DNA from: Chloroflexota bacterium
GTDB lineage: Bacteria; Chloroflexota; UBA11872
Assembly: GCA_026707185.1 (NCBI GenBank)
Contig: JAPOXI010000116.1
Location: 2,180-25,160 of the forward strand
Direction: 5' to 3'
DNA length: 22,981 nt
Shown: in pieces, positions 14,040-20,651 of the stretch
How the letters are laid out: the number at the start of each line of letters is the position of its first letter
How positions within the stretch are numbered: position 1 is the first letter of the stretch
Translations under genes and position numbers: made by a program
The notes under the pieces: model-generated
Seen by the model: the letters and a program-made list of their open reading frames with translations, nothing else
What the model was told of the DNA's origin: nothing
Database searches by the model: none

Positions 14040-15704
14040 ATGGTTACACGAAGACAGTTGCTTCGAATGGGTGGCACGGCCGCCCTGGGGATTTCCGGCA
14101 CCGTAGCGCTGGCAGCCTGCGGCGAGACGCAGGTCGTCACCAAGGAAGTCCCCGTCGACAGAGTCGTCGTCAAAGAGGTTGAGGTCGAGAAGATCGTCAC
14201 TCAACAGGTCGAAAGGGTCGTAACGCAGGAAGTCGAAAAGGTCGTCGAACGGCAAGTGCCGGTCGAGAAGGTCGTCGAAGTTGAGAAGGTCGTCGAGGTT
14301 CCGGTCGAAAAGGTCGTCGAGAAGGTCGTCACCAAGGAAGTCCAGAAGGTCGTTGAGAAGGTCGTCCAGGTCGAGAAGATGGCCGAGCGCCCGCGCGCGG
14401 TCCTTCGCTTTGCCCACGACCACTCGTCTGGTCTGCGTGGCAAGCAGATGCAGTGGGCGTTGGACCGCTTCGCGCAGGTCCGTCCGGATATCGCCGTGAA
14501 GTTCGAGCCCCAGAACCACATGTTCCAGGACTCGTTCGGTATTCAGCTCGCCGGTGGGACGCAGGCGGAGTGCGCCTTGCTGGACGGCGGGTTCTTCCAC
14601 CAGTGGGCGGACAAGGGTGGCTTCGTTCAGATCAACAGCTATCTGGACAAGCACCCGGACTTTGACCCGACGAACTACGGAATGTGGCCGGACCAGCACA
14701 CGATCAACTTCGCCAACAAGCACCCGATTCCCTGGAACGATGGCCTCACCGGTCCGTCGTTCGGCCTGCCGTTCCAGGCCGGCATGAACGGTGTCCTCTA
14801 TAACTACACGCTGTTCGAGGCGGCGGGAATCGATCAGCCGTCAGCCGGAAACTGGGGCATCGAGACCAACTTCCTCGACGCCGCACGCGCGATGACCGAT
14901 CCGGAAACCAACCAGTACGGCTTCCGCTCGTCGAGCGCGATGTGGGGCTTCTGGGCCGGCTGGGGCCGCGCCCTGGCCGACGGCAACCAGGAGTTGCTGT
15001 ACTACGACGAGAACGCCTCCCGGATGACGATCTTCGACGACGGCGCCCACCGGGCGCACGACTTCGTCGTGAACGCCATCTGGCAGGAGGGCATCTCGAA
15101 CAAGCTCGATGATGCCAAGTTCATTTCCGGCGAATTCAGCGACCCGTTCTCCGCTGGGAAGATGGGTGTGGCCAATTTCGGGAGCACCGGGAATTTCGTG
15201 GTTCGCATTGCCGGGCGATTCGACTGGGGTGTCAACGTCCAGCCGGAGGGCCCGCGCGGCGAGGCGCCGATTCACACGTCCCAACAGCCGCACCTGGTAA
15301 CCAACGCCGCAGAGTCGAACGGTGTGATGGAACAGGCCGTGGACATGTTGGTGTTCTTTGCTGGACCGGAGGTTCAGGAACGAGCCGCCATCGATCGCGG
15401 ATTCGTTCCGGTGAACCTTGAGGTGCACGCCGGACCTGCGATGCAGGCCGCGCCGCCACAGGGTCACAGCCACATCACGCGCATCCTGACCGGCCGCAAC
15501 GATCACCAGCACTGGCAGTCGGCGCACCCAAGTTGGTGGGAGTGGTTCGATGGGTGGCGCGGCGGCTCCGATCGCTCCTTCATCGGCGAAGCAACGCCGG
15601 AGGAAGGTCGCGAGGCGCTAATGGCGGCCTCGAACAGCATTCTCGAGAGCCAGCACGACGCCTGGGTCGACTACAAGAACTGGGCGAGCACCCTGACAAG
15701 CTAG
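14040..15704 (+). CDS. Tat-exported lipoprotein, ABC-type solute-binding protein, paralogue 2
   Basis: The 554-aa paralogue has the same Tat motif (R4-R5), lipobox Cys27 and stalk (residues 32-113) as paralogue 1; the first 118 residues differ at only three positions. The receptor domain after residue 118 is clearly diverged, though alignable throughout: AHDHSSGLRG, FEPQNHMFQDSFGIQLAGGTQAE, LLDGGFFHQW, FFAGPEVQERAAIDRG and HPSWWEWF are conserved landmarks. A different but related ligand is likely. The start at 14040 gives nearly the same length as the sister proteins; the in-frame extension to 13923 is rejected because it would bury the Tat signal. A strong hairpin follows the stop. Confidence 0.9.
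   Translation: MVTRRQLLRMGGTAALGISGTVALAACGETQVVTKEVPVDRVVVKEVEVEKIVTQQVERVVTQEVEKVVERQVPVEKVVEVEKVVEVPVEKVVEKVVTKEVQKVVEKVVQVEKMAERPRAVLRFAHDHSSGLRGKQMQWALDRFAQVRPDIAVKFEPQNHMFQDSFGIQLAGGTQAECALLDGGFFHQWADKGGFVQINSYLDKHPDFDPTNYGMWPDQHTINFANKHPIPWNDGLTGPSFGLPFQAGMNGVLYNYTLFEAAGIDQPSAGNWGIETNFLDAARAMTDPETNQYGFRSSSAMWGFWAGWGRALADGNQELLYYDENASRMTIFDDGAHRAHDFVVNAIWQEGISNKLDDAKFISGEFSDPFSAGKMGVANFGSTGNFVVRIAGRFDWGVNVQPEGPRGEAPIHTSQQPHLVTNAAESNGVMEQAVDMLVFFAGPEVQERAAIDRGFVPVNLEVHAGPAMQAAPPQGHSHITRILTGRNDHQHWQSAHPSWWEWFDGWRGGSDRSFIGEATPEEGREALMAASNSILESQHDAWVDYKNWASTLTS
14133..14378 (+). repeat. Tandem Val/Glu/Lys stalk repeat, copy in paralogue 2
   Basis: The repeat has the same length (82 residues) and register as in paralogue 1. 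By codon-by-codon comparison over 87 codons (residues 32-118), about 20 codons differ synonymously and two change the amino acid (Lys to Arg, Glu to Gln). Confidence 0.85.
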
Positions 15705-15731
15705 GGTCGCGCGCCTTCGGCGCACGCAAAG

Positions 15732-15765
15732 CAACCGGCCGACGCCTCCCAGCGTCGGCCGGTTG
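15732..15765 (+). terminator. Hairpin terminator after solute-binding gene 2
   Basis: A perfect 14-base stem (CAACCGGCCGACGC at 15732-15745 with its complement at 15752-15765) has a six-base loop, 28 bases after the stop codon. There is no T run. It separates genes 2 and 3 into different transcription units. Confidence 0.7.
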
Positions 15766-16031
15766 ACGTTCGCCGGACTTGCCGGCTTGCCTGGACCTTC
15801 ACGGTCGCTTCGCCTACGACCCGCGATCAGCTTCCGCGGTGTTCTTTAGTCTCGCTGCGGCTTGACATGCCGGTGCCTGGTGTCGGGTCACAGGCGATCG
15901 GGCCTTGCCCATGTCCCGAAGGATGGCACTGACTGCGCTCGGCATGATCTCGGCTATTGCGTCAACCCCAAACTGAAACTCCTGCTGCCCGGAACGTCTT
16001 GGCCAACGCCAGACACGTCGGCGCCAGATTC
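15766..16031. other. Gap before solute-binding gene 3, no gene recognised
   Basis: The gap 15705-16168 holds the terminator above and the candidate promoter below. Between them I find no remnant of the DUF6807 gene and no convincing ORF; a minus-strand frame (stop at 15814) gives a protein-like stretch, QQEFQFGVDAIAEIMPSA, that could be debris of an unknown gene. Confidence 0.4.
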
Positions 16032-16058
16032 TTGACCGCAAGTCGTCGCTGGTTAGTC
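16032..16058 (+). promoter_or_regulatory. Candidate promoter of solute-binding gene 3
   Basis: TTGACC, 15 bases, then TTAGTC within CTGGTTAGTC: a diverged copy of the element before genes 1 and 2, two bases shorter in the spacer. Its distance to the start codon is similar. Confidence 0.35.
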
Positions 16059-16168
16059 TGCGTACGTGGGGGCGATTGAAAAAGCACGCGCCGTGCCGCG
16101 CGTTTTCACGGACATTGTGGTGGGCCTGGGCAATGAAAGTTGCAGGCGGGGCGCGAACGGCGGGAGCA

Positions 16169-17827
16169 ATGGCCCGCCGACAGCTGCTTCGCATGGGCGC
16201 CGCCGCCGCGCTGGGGATTCCCGGCACCGTTGCGATGGCAGCTTGCGGTGACCAGCAAGTAGTCACTCATGACGTGCCGGTCGAGAGGGTCGTCGTCAGA
16301 GAGGTCGAGGTCGAGCGGGTTGTCACACGGCGGGTCGAGAAGGTGGTGACTCATAAGGTCGAGAAGATCGTGAGGCACGACGTCGCGGTCGAGAAAGTTG
16401 TGGAGGTTGAGAGAGTCGTTCGAGTACCGGTCGAGACGGTCGTCGAAAAGCTCGTGACGAAGGAAGTCGAGACACTTGTTGAAGACGAGGCGATGTCGCA
16501 ACGTCCGCCTGCGGTGATCCGACTGGCCAACGACCATACGTCCGGCGCTCGCGGCGCCACCATGAACTGGGCCCTGGAGACATTCCATCAACGCTTCCCC
16601 CACATCGCCATCAAGTTCGAGCTGCCGAGCCACCTGTACGCGGAGACATTCTCCATTCTCATCGAAGCAGGGGGCCTGCCCGAGCTGGCGCTGCTGGACG
16701 GCGGATTCCTGAACACCTGGGTTCATCGCGGCGGCTTCGCCCGCATTGACGGTGCACTGAAGAAGCATCCCGACTGGGACCCTACGAAGTGGTACGCGCC
16801 ACCAGACGAAATGTCCGTTGGCCAATTCGACGACGACCGTGCCGCGCGTCCGGCGCCACACACCATGGGCTACGAGGGCGTCATGTTCGGGTTGCCCTAC
16901 CAGGGCAACATCAATGGGGCCGTCTTCAACTTCACGCTGCTGGAGGACAGCGGCGTTCCCATGCCAGTGGCCGGGAACTTTCATCTCGAGCGCCAAGCGC
17001 AAGACTTGTTCGCGCAGACCACCGATCCTGAGATCGGCACGTACGGTCTGCGGATGCATCCAAATGCCTGGCTCGTTTGGGGAAGTTGGGCGCGCGCGAT
17101 GCAAAACACCGGCAACCACATGTACCGCGCCCCAGACCAACTGCATTGGGACATCTTCAACGATGGGGGCGACCGCGGCTTTGAGCTGGCCGTGGATTCA
17201 ATTCGCAGCGGGATAGCGATTCCTCTGGACCAGATAGCTTCGGTGGCCGGCGAAGCCGGTAACCCATTTGCGGCTGGGAAGCAGGCGCGGCATTGGACGG
17301 CCGGGGGCCTTGGAAACTCCATCCGGCATATTGAGGACCAATTCGCGTGGGGCCTCGGTCCGGTTGAAGAAGGCGACCGCGGCCCGTTTCCTCACCACTT
17401 CACGAATCAGGGTCATTACTGCACCGCCACGGCCGATCGCAACGGCCTGGTGGACGAGTGCGCCGAGATACTGCTGTACTTCGCGGGTCCGGAGGTGCAG
17501 GGCCGCATCGCCATCGACCGCGGATCCCTGCCCATGCTCAAGACGGTGATCGAGTCCGACGACTTCAAGGCCGGGCCACCCGAAAACCACGGGTACTACA
17601 AGACCTGGATGGACAAGACGGACCACCACCACTGGCAGAACGGCCATCCCAACTGGTGGGAATGGTACGAGTCCTTCCGTGCGGCCGATCCGCCCTTCAC
17701 CGGCCTCATGTCGATCGAACAGGGAATGCAGCGAATCATCAAGACCTCTGACCGGGTGCTCGAAGACACCAGGCAGAAGTACGACTCCTGGAAGTCCTGG
17801 ATCGAGGCTCTGCCGCCTTCGGCGTAG
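16169..17827 (+). CDS. Tat-exported lipoprotein, ABC-type solute-binding protein, paralogue 3
   Basis: The 552-aa product has a Tat motif (A-R3-R4-Q-L-L-R), lipobox MAAC with Cys26, a shorter and more degenerate stalk (residues 31-105, with His and Thr entering the repeat) and the same receptor domain (LLDGGFLNTW, FAGPEVQGRIAIDRG, HPNWWEWY). It is the most distant of the three in leader, stalk and receptor. The start at 16169 is chosen by homology in length; ATG at 16133 is in frame and cannot be excluded. It is the gene next to the Gfo/Idh genes, so it is the best candidate to supply their substrate (inference). Confidence 0.88.
   Translation: MARRQLLRMGAAAALGIPGTVAMAACGDQQVVTHDVPVERVVVREVEVERVVTRRVEKVVTHKVEKIVRHDVAVEKVVEVERVVRVPVETVVEKLVTKEVETLVEDEAMSQRPPAVIRLANDHTSGARGATMNWALETFHQRFPHIAIKFELPSHLYAETFSILIEAGGLPELALLDGGFLNTWVHRGGFARIDGALKKHPDWDPTKWYAPPDEMSVGQFDDDRAARPAPHTMGYEGVMFGLPYQGNINGAVFNFTLLEDSGVPMPVAGNFHLERQAQDLFAQTTDPEIGTYGLRMHPNAWLVWGSWARAMQNTGNHMYRAPDQLHWDIFNDGGDRGFELAVDSIRSGIAIPLDQIASVAGEAGNPFAAGKQARHWTAGGLGNSIRHIEDQFAWGLGPVEEGDRGPFPHHFTNQGHYCTATADRNGLVDECAEILLYFAGPEVQGRIAIDRGSLPMLKTVIESDDFKAGPPENHGYYKTWMDKTDHHHWQNGHPNWWEWYESFRAADPPFTGLMSIEQGMQRIIKTSDRVLEDTRQKYDSWKSWIEALPPSA
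16259..16483 (+). repeat. Degenerate stalk repeat, copy in paralogue 3
   Basis: The DNA encodes residues 31-105. The Val spacing is kept but Lys is often Arg and several units carry His or Thr, unlike the near-identical stalks of paralogues 1 and 2. Confidence 0.75.
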
Positions 17828-17874
17828 GCGCCAGGCGTTCGTCCGACTTCTCGGGTGAGAGACACTCGGCCCAG

Positions 17875-17910
17875 CACCCGCCGGGCCCACTGCTCGTTAA
17901 GTGGCGGGTG
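17875..17910 (+). terminator. Possible terminator after solute-binding gene 3
   Basis: An eight-base perfect inverted repeat (CACCCGCC at 17875-17882, GGCGGGTG at 17903-17910) with a 20-base loop lies 47 bases after the stop; an alternative inner pairing, CCACT/AGTGG, exists. It is weaker than the hairpins after paralogues 1 and 2. Confidence 0.35.
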
Positions 17911-17934
17911 GCGGGATTGCCGGAAGCTGAGTCT

Positions 17935-17949
17935 GAACGACTCTGAGAT
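17935..17949. promoter_or_regulatory. Small dyad upstream of the first Gfo/Idh gene
   Basis: GAGTC and GACTC flank a five-base centre about 90 bases before the start codon. The position would suit an operator, but dyads this short are common by chance. No clear promoter hexamers are seen in this 207-base gap. Confidence 0.2.
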
Positions 17950-18035
17950 AGGCTCCGCTAGCTGACTCCGCCGAGAGCGCGTCTGTCCGGCTAACGGCCA
18001 CAGCGCCCGGCACGGTCCTTCTGGAGCAAACCGGC

Positions 18036-19133
18036 ATGAGCTTCAAAGTCGGGATCATTGGGCATACGGGGCGAGGCAATTACGGGCACTATCTCGACAT
18101 GGCCTTTGTCGGGGTGGAGGGCGCGGAGATCGCGGCGCTCGCCGACCCGGACGACGAGGGACGGGCCGAAGCGGCCGAGAAAACCGGCGCCCGCACGGCG
18201 TATGCCGACTACCGCGAGATGTTGAACGTTGAGAAGCCAGACATCGCCGTGGTGGCCTCGCGTGAAGTCGGCGATCACCGCGACCTGGTCATCGACGCCG
18301 CCCAGGCGGGCGCCAACGTCTACCTGGAAAAGCCCGTCGCCACCGCGCCCGAGGACGTGGACGCCATGCAGGCCGCCTGCGATGAGTCGTCGGTCATGTG
18401 CGTGGTCGCCCATCCCTGGCGCGGCCACCCGCCGATCCAGCGCGTGGCGATTCCCCTCATCAAGTCAGGACGAATCGGTGAGCCCCGCCTGGTCCGCATC
18501 TTCGGCAAGGATGGCGAGAAGGGCGGGGACGAGATGTTCCTGGACCTCTATCCCCACTTCTTCGACTTCCTCTGGCAAGTCTTTGGTGTCCCCCTGTGGT
18601 GCAGCGCCCACCTGACCCAGGACGGCCGCACCTGCGAGCAATCCGACCTCAGACCCGGCTGGGAAGGCATGGGGCTGGTGGCCGGCAACGGTCTCAAGGC
18701 CTACTACTGCTTCGAGGGCGGCGTGGCGGCCGACTTCGAGTCCTACCAGGGCGACGGCGCCTCGGACCCCTACCGCGTCGACATCTACGGTACCGAGGGC
18801 ACGATCTCATTACCCGGGCCAATGGGCCGCGGACCGGACATCTACTGGCACCCCCGCGCCAACCCGGAACTGATCGATGACGACGGCTGGGAAGTCATCC
18901 CCGCCGAACCGCCGCCGGACCGCCACAAGTGGCTGCGGGCGCACAAGCGCATGGCCCGCTCGATGATGGACATGCTGGAGGGCAAAGAGCCCGAGTGGGA
19001 CCTGGTGCAACTGCCGAACGCGAAGCTCTACCTGGAGATGGCCCTGCTGGCCCACGCCTCGCATATGCGGGGGGCGCGGGTCGGTCTGCCGCTGCCCGAC
19101 GGCAAAAACCCTTTCGACCACTGGACAGCGTAG
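18036..19133 (+). CDS. Gfo/Idh/MocA family oxidoreductase, type 1
   Basis: The 365-aa protein has an N-terminal Rossmann fold (VGIIGHTGRGNYGHYL, residues 5-20; then ALADPDD at the NAD(P) ribose position), the signature E98-K99-P100 with the catalytic lysine, and D170-L-Y-P-H174, the usual Asp/His pair of the C-terminal domain. Such enzymes oxidise or reduce sugars, inositols and their derivatives with NAD(P) in the cytoplasm. The fingerprint is slightly unusual in having GHTGRG where GxGxxG is normal. GGAG lies nine bases before the ATG. It is not a close copy of the two following oxidoreductases. Substrate unknown; the linked solute-binding and DUF6807 genes suggest a sugar derivative. Confidence 0.92.
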   Translation: MSFKVGIIGHTGRGNYGHYLDMAFVGVEGAEIAALADPDDEGRAEAAEKTGARTAYADYREMLNVEKPDIAVVASREVGDHRDLVIDAAQAGANVYLEKPVATAPEDVDAMQAACDESSVMCVVAHPWRGHPPIQRVAIPLIKSGRIGEPRLVRIFGKDGEKGGDEMFLDLYPHFFDFLWQVFGVPLWCSAHLTQDGRTCEQSDLRPGWEGMGLVAGNGLKAYYCFEGGVAADFESYQGDGASDPYRVDIYGTEGTISLPGPMGRGPDIYWHPRANPELIDDDGWEVIPAEPPPDRHKWLRAHKRMARSMMDMLEGKEPEWDLVQLPNAKLYLEMALLAHASHMRGARVGLPLPDGKNPFDHWTA

Positions 19134-19140
19134 ACGCCTG

Positions 19141-19157
19141 GCGGCACTACGTGCCGC
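19141..19157 (+). terminator. Hairpin after the first Gfo/Idh gene
   Basis: GCGGCAC and GTGCCGC form a perfect seven-base stem with a TAC loop, seven bases after the stop codon and followed by GCCTTTGT, a weak T tract. It is a likely intrinsic terminator separating this gene from the duplicated pair. Confidence 0.5.
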
Positions 19158-19164
19158 GCCTTTG

Positions 19165-19245
19165 TCTGCGATGATGCCGCTTGAACCGGTCGGCGCCCTG
19201 CGCGGCACCCGTCGGGCGCGCTGATCTCTCGCAGGGGGTGGAGAA
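19165..19245 (+). repeat. Duplicated 5' leader, copy A
   Basis: This 81-base leader of the second Gfo/Idh gene is nearly identical to 20573-20651 before the third, with few substitutions and two small indels. It contains GCGCCC (19193-19198) and GGGCGC (19214-19219), a six-base inverted repeat with a 15-base loop, and ends in GCAGGGGGTGGAGAA directly before the start codon. It probably carries the ribosome binding site and maybe a regulatory hairpin. Confidence 0.7.
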
Positions 19246-20382
19246 ATGTCAGCCAGCGATCTCCCGGCCTTTCGTATTGGCGTCGTTGGATGTGGCGGAA
19301 TCAGTTCCCGCCACGGTCGCGCCGGCCTGGAGTCCGACAAGCTCCAGCTCGTCGCCTGCTGCGACATCCGCGAGTCGGTGGCCCGCGAATGGGCCGAGAC
19401 TTACGACTGCGAGGCTTGGTACACCGACTACGAGGAGATGATCCGCGACCAGGACCTGGACGGCGTGGTCCTGGCCACCTGGCCCAACCAGCACCGCGAA
19501 CAGGTCGAGCGCTGCCTCAACGCCGGCGCACGCAACATCCTCAGCGAGAAGTCGCTAACCGCCGACGGACAGGAAGCGCTCGAGCTGGCGAAACTCGTCG
19601 AGGACGCCGGCGCCTACCTGATGGAAGGCTTCATGTACCGCCACCACCCGTTCGTGGCCGAACTCGAGCGCCAGGTGGCCGCCGGAACCATCGGCCAGAT
19701 CGACTCCGTCAGCTCCAAGTTCAGCACCCTCGATTACGAAGAGGAGAGCCCCGACGATCCCAACCGCAACTGGCGGCGCGACCCCGAGCGACTGGGCGGC
19801 TCGCCCTGGGATATCACCTGCTACGCCATCAACGCCGTCAACCACTTCGCGTCCATGGGGGCGGGCGGTCGCGGCACCGGCAAGGGCTCGAACCCCGACG
19901 GAACACTCGGCTCCGACGCTAAGAGCCTCGTCGCCGCGCGGCCAACCCGCGTCTGGTCAGTCGGGAGCACGAGCAAGGTCTACGGCACGTTGAACCGTCA
20001 ATTCGGGCTGATCGAGTACGACAGCGGCTGCGTGGGCTACGTGGAGGGCAGCCGACAGGCTCATATCAGCGAGGAGTTGCACATCGCCGGCCGCGAAGGC
20101 CGCCTCCTCATCCGCCGGGCCTGGCGGCCCCACGAACAGCCGGTGATCGAGCACCAGTACGGCAGCGGCGAATGGCGGGAAATCCCCGTTTCGGGCGCCG
20201 AGATGTACCGGCTGCAGATGGAGAACTTCGCGGACGTGGCGCAGGGCGTCGCCGAGCCGGTCATGCCGCTGATCCAGACCGTCGTGAACATGTACACCAT
20301 CGAGGCCACCGTCACCAGCCAGCTCGAGGACCGGCTGGTGGACCCCGTACTTCCGGCCAGCCTCTTCGAAGAGTCGGCATAG
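19246..20382 (+). CDS. Gfo/Idh/MocA family oxidoreductase, twin copy 1
   Basis: The 378-aa enzyme has the Rossmann motif G12-V-V-G15-C-G17-G18-I, CCDIRES after the second strand, the lysine signature as E101-K102-S103-L (Ser instead of the usual Pro), EGFMYRHHP (127-135), typical of the xylose/dihydrodiol dehydrogenase branch, and GGSPWDITCY with D189 and Y193 in the place of the catalytic Asp and His/Tyr. It is predicted to be an NAD(P)-dependent sugar or polyol oxidoreductase. ATG at 19246 is preceded by AGGGGG seven bases upstream. It is a twin of the gene at 20652: same length and gapless alignment, with most differences in small patches such as residues 156-171. Confidence 0.92.
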   Translation: MSASDLPAFRIGVVGCGGISSRHGRAGLESDKLQLVACCDIRESVAREWAETYDCEAWYTDYEEMIRDQDLDGVVLATWPNQHREQVERCLNAGARNILSEKSLTADGQEALELAKLVEDAGAYLMEGFMYRHHPFVAELERQVAAGTIGQIDSVSSKFSTLDYEEESPDDPNRNWRRDPERLGGSPWDITCYAINAVNHFASMGAGGRGTGKGSNPDGTLGSDAKSLVAARPTRVWSVGSTSKVYGTLNRQFGLIEYDSGCVGYVEGSRQAHISEELHIAGREGRLLIRRAWRPHEQPVIEHQYGSGEWREIPVSGAEMYRLQMENFADVAQGVAEPVMPLIQTVVNMYTIEATVTSQLEDRLVDPVLPASLFEESA

Positions 20383-20396
20383 CCTGCGAGCAGGCT
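20381..20396 (+). terminator. Small hairpin at the stop of Gfo/Idh twin copy 1
   Basis: AGCCTGC and GCAGGCT overlap the TAG stop and pair over seven bases with a two-base centre, followed by TAAG. It may be a weak terminator. Confidence 0.3.
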
Positions 20397-20400
20397 TAAG

Positions 20401-20457
20401 CGTCGAGTCTCGCACCGCGGCGGCCGCTACTGGCCCAACGTCACCCACGGCACGGCT
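20401..20457 (+). pseudogene. Fragment of an M20 peptidase gene
   Basis: Bases 20410-20436 are identical over 27 positions to 22390-22416 inside the intact M20 gene downstream. Read in the same frame both give S-H-R-G-G-R-Y-W-P; after three changed residues H-G-T-A is again shared (residues 178-193 of the intact protein). The frame then runs into the parS palindrome and stops at 20479-20481. It is a leftover of a second copy of the peptidase gene that once followed this Gfo/Idh gene. Confidence 0.8.
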
Positions 20458-20462
20458 CGCGA

Positions 20463-20492
20463 GCCTCGATGTTTCACGTGAAACATCGAGGC
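20463..20492. promoter_or_regulatory. parS: parS centromere site (ParB-binding)
   Basis: TGTTTCACGTGAAACA at 20470-20485 matches the chromosomal ParB site consensus TGTTNCACGTGAAACA at every position. It lies at the centre of a 30-base perfect palindrome. ParB binds such sites, spreads over neighbouring DNA with CTP, and works with ParA and SMC to separate chromosome origins; parS sites are normally clustered near oriC. It sits between the twin Gfo/Idh genes next to the M20 remnant, and a second palindrome (GGCTCGCGAGCC, 20454-20465) touches its left side. Reading it as an ordinary terminator is possible for the palindrome alone but does not explain the exact match. Confidence 0.9.
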
Positions 20493-20572
20493 GAACATCC
20501 GACAGGTGCGACTGCGCAGGAGTACGGAGCCTCGGCGAGCTGACAGAGACGGTTCCGTGCGACGCGCCGGGT

Positions 20573-20651
20573 TCTGCGATGCTGCCCGTTGAACCGGTCG
20601 GCGCCCTGCGCGGGACCCGTCGGGCGCGCTGATCTCTCAGGGGGTGGAGGA
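20573..20651 (+). repeat. Duplicated 5' leader, copy B
   Basis: This is the counterpart of 19165-19245, with the same GCGCCC/GGGCGC inverted repeat and a GGGGGTGGAGGA end at the start codon. The match starts sharply near 20573, which marks one border of the duplicated unit. Confidence 0.7.

Noticed and set aside
15814..16266. 150-codon minus-strand ORF before solute-binding gene 3
   Set aside because: About a fifth of it is the reverse of the Tat signal region of gene 3; the remainder has no recognisable family or start signal.
20463..20492. The palindrome as a simple transcription terminator
   Set aside because: There is no T tract, the arms meet with no loop, and the exact ParB consensus at its centre explains it better.
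20589..20651. In-frame N-terminal extension of the second Gfo/Idh twin
   Set aside because: It is translated from the leader with its inverted repeat, and the strong ribosome binding site and the twin's start both indicate 20652.
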